DNA from: DASUFI01 sp036274635
GTDB lineage: Bacteria > Planctomycetota > B15-G4
DNA length: 16,510 nt
Direction of reading: 5' to 3'
Assembly (NCBI GenBank): GCA_036274635.1
Contig: DASUFI010000261.1
Location: forward strand, 1-16,510
Within the stretch, counting starts at the first letter, position 1; every line of letters begins with the position of its first letter. Positions 13,942-16,510 of the stretch are shown in pieces. Below the pieces are notes generated by a model. It was not told where the DNA came from. It worked only from the letters and a program-made list of their open reading frames with translations, and ran no database searches. The translations under genes and the position numbers were made by a program.

Positions 13942-14199
13942 ATGCGCCGGGATTGGCCACCCTGGTGGTCGTGGCAACTCGAGTTGACCAACCACGTCAT
14001 CAAGCGCATGGCCGAGCGTCGCCTCACCGAGACGGATGTCCGCGAGATGCTCGAAGATGCGCACGGGCTGCATCGCAGCAAGGTGGCCGGGCGGTGGGGC
14101 GTGTACGCTCGCTTCCGCCGTCGCTTGTGGATGGTCATCCTCGAACCCGAGCTCGAACTCGGCATCACCACCGTCGTCACGGTCTTCGCGCTAGACTGA
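13942..14199 (+). CDS. DUF4258 family toxin-like protein, copy B (intact)
   Basis: This is an 85-residue protein starting MRRDWPPWWSWQLELTNH. Then HVIKRMAERRLTETDVREML gives the DUF4258 hallmark: His18 followed by a helix with RMAER and a second helix (T)ETDVREMLEDA. The C-terminal strands (GRWGVYARF, WMVILEP, VVTVFALD) complete a compact RelE-like alpha/beta arrangement. Pairing with DUF2283 immediately downstream suggests a toxin-antitoxin-type unit; RNase activity is plausible but not shown. ATG 13942 is chosen over the in-frame ATG 13930 because 13930 abuts the GGAGG (13925-13929) with no spacing, and 13942 matches the only start of copy A, both 12 nt after GGAGG. It is divergent from the NosD-like operon. 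It ends CTA GAC TGA, overlapping a TAGACT box. Confidence 0.85.
   Translation: MRRDWPPWWSWQLELTNHVIKRMAERRLTETDVREMLEDAHGLHRSKVAGRWGVYARFRRRLWMVILEPELELGITTVVTVFALD
14192..14197 (+). promoter_or_regulatory. TAGACT box over the DUF4258 stop, before DUF2283 (copy B)
   Basis: This is the same box as at 10410-10415 and also lies 9 nt before the DUF2283 ATG. It is made by the codons CTA GAC TGA; CTA is a rare leucine codon at this GC content, so the DNA sequence itself may be under selection. It is a candidate internal -10 element. Confidence 0.4.
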
Positions 14200-14206
14200 T
14201 GCGCCG

Positions 14207-14479
14207 ATGCGCACCCCTTATCTGGAAGTGAGCTATCACCGAGGCCGTGTGCTCGCGGCGTACTACTACCTCACGTCGCGCGCGGGGCGACGAACGGCAC
14301 GAACACGCCGGGTCGGTGAAGGACTCCTCCTGGACTACGCGCCGAATGGCGAGCCGCTCGGCATCGAGATTGTTTCCCCGAGCATCGTGACGCTGGCCGC
14401 CTTCAACCGGGTGTTGCGCAGCCTCGACCTCGAGCCGATCAAGGCCGAAAAGTTCAAGGCGCTGCGCGCCGCGTCCTGA
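14207..14479 (+). CDS. DUF2283 family protein, likely antitoxin or partner of DUF4258, copy B
   Basis: This 90-residue protein has YLEVSY and VLAAYYYLTSRAGRR strands, then the DUF2283 signature LLLDYAPNGEPLGIEI (about 40-55) and a C-terminal segment VTLAAFNRVLRSLDLEPIKA. It is 69% identical to the copy A protein over its full length without gaps. The best conserved stretches are RAGRRTARTRRV and NGEPLG / PS.VTLAA. It begins 7 nt after the DUF4258 stop, the close spacing typical of toxin-antitoxin pairs, here in toxin-first order. There is no Shine-Dalgarno, but a TAGACT box sits 9 nt before the ATG. A role in neutralising DUF4258 is inferred from family and neighbourhood, not from any motif. 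Confidence 0.84.
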   Translation: MRTPYLEVSYHRGRVLAAYYYLTSRAGRRTARTRRVGEGLLLDYAPNGEPLGIEIVSPSIVTLAAFNRVLRSLDLEPIKAEKFKALRAAS

Positions 14480-14516
14480 GTGGGAAGCAGTTGGTCCACG
14501 TGCCGTCTCAACGACG

Positions 14517-15104
14517 ATGACTCGCGATTACGGCCAGCTCCTGCTCGTCATGGCGCTCGCCGTCGCGACCGCCTGCAACGCCCCGGCGCCATCCGCTGAA
14601 CCGTTGGCGGCGCCCGCGGACTGGTCCCTCACGCTCGAATACCGGCCGAGCGGCATGCCCGCCCCCGGCTCCTTCGTGCCATGGATCACGACCATCGACA
14701 GCCACGGCCGTTGCACGCAGTCCGTGAGGCGGTGGAGCGACAAGCAGGACGCCTGGGTATGGACGGAGCAGCCGGAGCGCACCTTGCCCGTGGCTGCGGT
14801 CGATGCGTTGCGAGCCGCCCTCGAAGCAGCGCGCTTCGATGAGTTGCCGAGGTATCTCGGGGATCGGTCCGTCACCGACCAATATTCCTTTGTCCTCGTC
14901 CGGAACGTCGGCGGGGATGAGCACCGCGTGGAGTCGTACGGCCCGGCCGTCCTTGCCTGGGCCGAGACGCAAGACGTGAGCGCTCGCGCTGCCCAGCCGG
15001 GACAGCGCTTCCTCTCCGTCGTCGTCGAGGTGTTGCGCTGCATGCCGTCGCCCATCTCGTCGCAGACACCCGAGTTCTTCGAGCGCATCACTCGCCGCGC
15101 CTGA
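14517..15104 (+). CDS. Small lipoprotein of unknown function, third gene of cassette copy B
   Basis: This is a 195-residue product with MTRDYGQLLLVMALAVATAC as signal; Cys20 is the likely lipidation site, although the -3 position is Ala rather than Leu, a weaker lipobox than in copy A. The landmarks shared with the copy A protein are WSLTLEYRP near the start, RAALEAARFDELPRYLG in the middle, FLSVVVEVLR and QTPEFFERI at the end. The section between WSLT and the central helix is poorly conserved. No catalytic motif is seen. It begins 37 nt after DUF2283 with no Shine-Dalgarno, so co-transcription with the pair is likely. It converges with the phosphoesterase gene, only 4 nt between stops. Its function could be envelope sensing, or it could be unrelated cargo; neither can be shown from sequence. 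Confidence 0.78.
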   Translation: MTRDYGQLLLVMALAVATACNAPAPSAEPLAAPADWSLTLEYRPSGMPAPGSFVPWITTIDSHGRCTQSVRRWSDKQDAWVWTEQPERTLPVAAVDALRAALEAARFDELPRYLGDRSVTDQYSFVLVRNVGGDEHRVESYGPAVLAWAETQDVSARAAQPGQRFLSVVVEVLRCMPSPISSQTPEFFERITRRA

Positions 15105-15108
15105 CCCC

Positions 15109-15876
15109 CTACCACCCCTCGACCAGCCGCTGCGCCAGCACCGGCGGCAGCGCGCGCGTGGCCAGGATGTCCCGGGCGGCCGCTTCCACGTCATACGCCA
15201 CGCGCCGGAACGTGACCACCTGGCCGTCGAAGAGCGCGTAGCTCGCGCGCGTGTCGCCGTCGCGCGGCTGGCCCACGGAGCCGACGTTCACGATGCAGGG
15301 CGCGCCGCGCGTGTCGTAGCTGCCCCCGATGTCGCCGGGCGCGCCCCAGGTGAGGTCGCCGCGGATGACGCCGGCCACGTGGGTGTGGCCCACGAAGCAC
15401 GGCCGGTCGATGAGCCGGAAGCTGCGCGCGAGCTTGGGGCTGTAGTCGACGCCGTGCGGCAGGTGGTCGATGGCGTCCTCGGCGAAGACGTACTCGTCCA
15501 GCGGCTGCGCGGGCGAGCCGTGCACCAGCGTGGCCGAGGGGGCGTCGACGCGCTCGGGCAGGGCGCGCAGGTGCGCCAGCGCCTCGCCGCCCTGCGCCTC
15601 GAACTGCGCGCGCGTCCAGCGGATGGCGGCGGCGGCCAGCGGGTTGAAGCCGAAGGGGCCGTCCAGCACGGCCTGCTCGTGGTTGCCGCGGACCATGACG
15701 GCCGCGCGCTCGCGCAAGAGCGTGAGGCACGGCAGCGGGCGCGCGCCGTAGCCGACCACGTCGCCGAGACACCACACCTGCGTGGTGCCGTGGGCGTCGG
15801 CGTCGGCCAGGCACGCGCGCAGCGCCTGCTCGTTGCCGTGCACGTCGCTGACGAGGGCCAGGGTGGTCGCGGGCAT
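15109..15876 (-). CDS. Calcineurin-like metallophosphoesterase
   Basis: This 255-residue cytoplasmic protein has all metal-binding motifs of the calcineurin-like phosphoesterase fold in order: SDVHGN (Asp11, His13), GDVVGYG (Asp39), RGNHE (Asn65, His66), LVHGSP (His119) and GHTH (His164, His166). NVGSVGQPRDGD follows, as in the YfcE/MJ0936-like group of small bacterial enzymes that hydrolyse phosphodiesters or protein phosphate with two metal ions. The true substrate is unknown. The start is ATG 15876; there is no Shine-Dalgarno, but a GACACT box lies 8 nt upstream on this strand, similar to other starts here. It lies 74 nt downstream of the ATP-grasp gene and could share its transcript. Its last codons are the source of the remnant at 11309-11353. 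Confidence 0.9.
   Translation of the reverse strand: MPATTLALVSDVHGNEQALRACLADADAHGTTQVWCLGDVVGYGARPLPCLTLLRERAAVMVRGNHEQAVLDGPFGFNPLAAAAIRWTRAQFEAQGGEALAHLRALPERVDAPSATLVHGSPAQPLDEYVFAEDAIDHLPHGVDYSPKLARSFRLIDRPCFVGHTHVAGVIRGDLTWGAPGDIGGSYDTRGAPCIVNVGSVGQPRDGDTRASYALFDGQVVTFRRVAYDVEAAARDILATRALPPVLAQRLVEGW
15122..15154. repeat. 33-nt exact repeat within the phosphoesterase 3' end (partner of 11321-11353)
   Basis: These bases are identical to 11321-11353, although the surrounding cassette genes differ at about a third of residues. The repeat contains an imperfect hairpin, CGCTGCGCC with GGCGGCAGCG, with one bulged base and the loop AGCACC. In this copy it also encodes the LPPVLAQRLV end of the phosphoesterase. 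Confidence 0.85.
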
Positions 15877-15950
15877 CAGGAGGCAGTGTCGCGCCGGCGC
15901 GCGGGCGGCGCAAACGACCGGGAGCGCCGGAGAGGGACGCGCCGTCCGCC

Positions 15951-16510
15951 TCAGCCGCGCAGGCGCGCGGCCAGCAGCTCCACGATCGCGCCGGCAACGT
16001 CGCGCCCCGTCACGGCCTCGATGCCCCTGAGGCCCGGCGAGGCGTTCACCTCGAGGAGCAGCGGGCCGGCCTCGTCGTGCAGCAGGTCCACGCCGGCCAC
16101 GTCGAGGTGCAGCGCGGCCGCGGCCTGCACGGCGAGGGCCGTCTCGCGCGCGTCGGGCTCGAACGGGACCGCGCTGGCGCCGACGCGCAGGTTGGCGCGG
16201 CCCGTGGCCTCGGGCCGCCGCTCCATGCAGGCCACGATGCGGCCGCCCGCCACGAACAGCCGCCGGTCGACGCCGCCGCCCAGCGCGGGCTGGACGAGCA
16301 CGGGACCCGAGGCGTCGGCGAAGGCCGCCGCGCCGCGCGCAGCCTCCGCCCGCCCCAGGCCGACGACGACGCCGCGACCGGACGCGCCCGAGACCGTCTT
16401 GAGCACGAAGCGTTCGCCCGTGAGCGCGGCGACGGCCGCGACGGCGTCCGCGTCGCGCACCACCAGCGCGGTGGGCACCGTGCGCAGGCCGGCCGCCGCC
16501 AGCGCCGCCA
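15951..16510 (-). CDS. RimK-like ATP-grasp ligase, 5' end outside the window
   Basis: About 186 C-terminal residues are visible; the reading frame is open to the right edge, so the N-terminal pre-ATP-grasp part is missing. AAGLRTVPTALVVRD resembles the usual 'G.p.P.T....' linker into the ATP-grasp fold. FVLKTVSGASGRGVVVG gives the ATP-binding lysine and the glycine-rich loop. RRLFVAGGRIVACMERR and GVDLL follow, and LLLEVNASPGLRGIE is the hallmark E-x-N metal-binding motif of RimK/LysX-type enzymes. These ligases add amino acids such as glutamate to a carboxylate of a protein or small molecule. The typical length is about 300 residues. Whether the substrate is ribosomal protein S6, a cofactor or a peptide cannot be told. 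It lies 74 nt upstream of the phosphoesterase on the same strand. Confidence 0.85.
   Translation of the reverse strand, partial: AALAAAGLRTVPTALVVRDADAVAAVAALTGERFVLKTVSGASGRGVVVGLGRAEAARGAAAFADASGPVLVQPALGGGVDRRLFVAGGRIVACMERRPEATGRANLRVGASAVPFEPDARETALAVQAAAALHLDVAGVDLLHDEAGPLLLEVNASPGLRGIEAVTGRDVAGAIVELLAARLRG

Larger units (their letters stand above)
13888..15154 (+). repeat. Cassette copy B: intact DUF4258 / DUF2283 / lipoprotein with phosphoesterase 3' end
   Basis: This is the second copy of the cassette at 10107-11353. It starts at GGTGATT (13888-13894) and ends inside the coding end of the phosphoesterase gene (15154). Here all three genes and the phosphoesterase gene are complete, so this is the likely parental location. 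The 33 nt at 15122-15154 are identical to 11321-11353. Confidence 0.85.

Noticed and set aside
12457..14199. 580-codon plus-strand frame ending in the DUF4258 sequence
   Set aside because: Everything before about 13942 is antisense to the NosD-like gene 2 and is compositionally like a shadow; only the last 85 codons form the DUF4258 protein.
10107..15154. Cassettes as a transposon or integron array
   Set aside because: No transposase, integrase, terminal inverted repeats or target-site duplications were seen; the 33-nt repeat is explained first as phosphoesterase-gene sequence.

Overview
The window is very GC-rich DNA (roughly 70% or more, with GC-rich third positions) that is almost entirely coding. 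Eleven intact genes, one frameshifted gene, one probably truncated gene, two genes cut by the window edges and one short gene remnant can be supported. Small secreted proteins and lipoproteins of no recognisable family, tandem secreted beta-helix proteins, a Tat-exported NAD-dependent epimerase-like protein, and many starts without a Shine-Dalgarno suggest a high-GC environmental bacterium. Planctomycetota-like is my best guess, from style rather than from any marker gene. No rRNA, tRNA, CRISPR, integrase or transposase gene was seen. No stretch above about 300 bases lacks a gene; the longest gap is 3278-3540.

Left part (1-10007), ordinary single-copy genes: the 5' part of a GH42-like glycosidase (minus strand, runs off the left edge); a divergent YdeI/OmpD-associated protein; an unrecognised Cys-containing exported protein followed by a strong hairpin; an exported alpha/beta hydrolase; an NTT-type (ATP/ADP-exchanger-like) membrane carrier coupled by an ATGA overlap to a Tat-exported epimerase; an RNase HIII with an unexplained C-terminal extension of about 165 residues; and a small lipoprotein that seems cut short at its 3' end.

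Right part (10008-15154), the accessory region and the most interesting part: a three-gene cassette, DUF4258 (toxin-like) - DUF2283 (partner/antitoxin-like) - small lipoprotein, occurs twice in the same orientation, at about 10107-11353 and 13888-15154. The copies flank two overlapping secreted parallel beta-helix (NosD-like) genes on the opposite strand. Copy B is intact. Copy A has a one-base G insertion in the DUF4258 gene while its partner gene is open. Both copies keep a TAGACT box made by a rare CTA codon at the DUF4258 stop, just before the partner's ATG. Copy A also ends in a 45-nt remnant of the 3' end of the metallophosphoesterase gene that lies beside copy B. This shows that copy A arose by duplication from the copy B locus.

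The right edge holds the intact metallophosphoesterase and, upstream of it on the same strand, the C-terminal part of a RimK-like ATP-grasp ligase.

Several genes (3541, 5299, 7819, 10425, 14207) have a TAnnnT or CAGACT box 7-10 nt before the start codon and no Shine-Dalgarno, suggesting leaderless or nearly leaderless transcription. Others (1301, 2024, 9528) have good Shine-Dalgarno sites.
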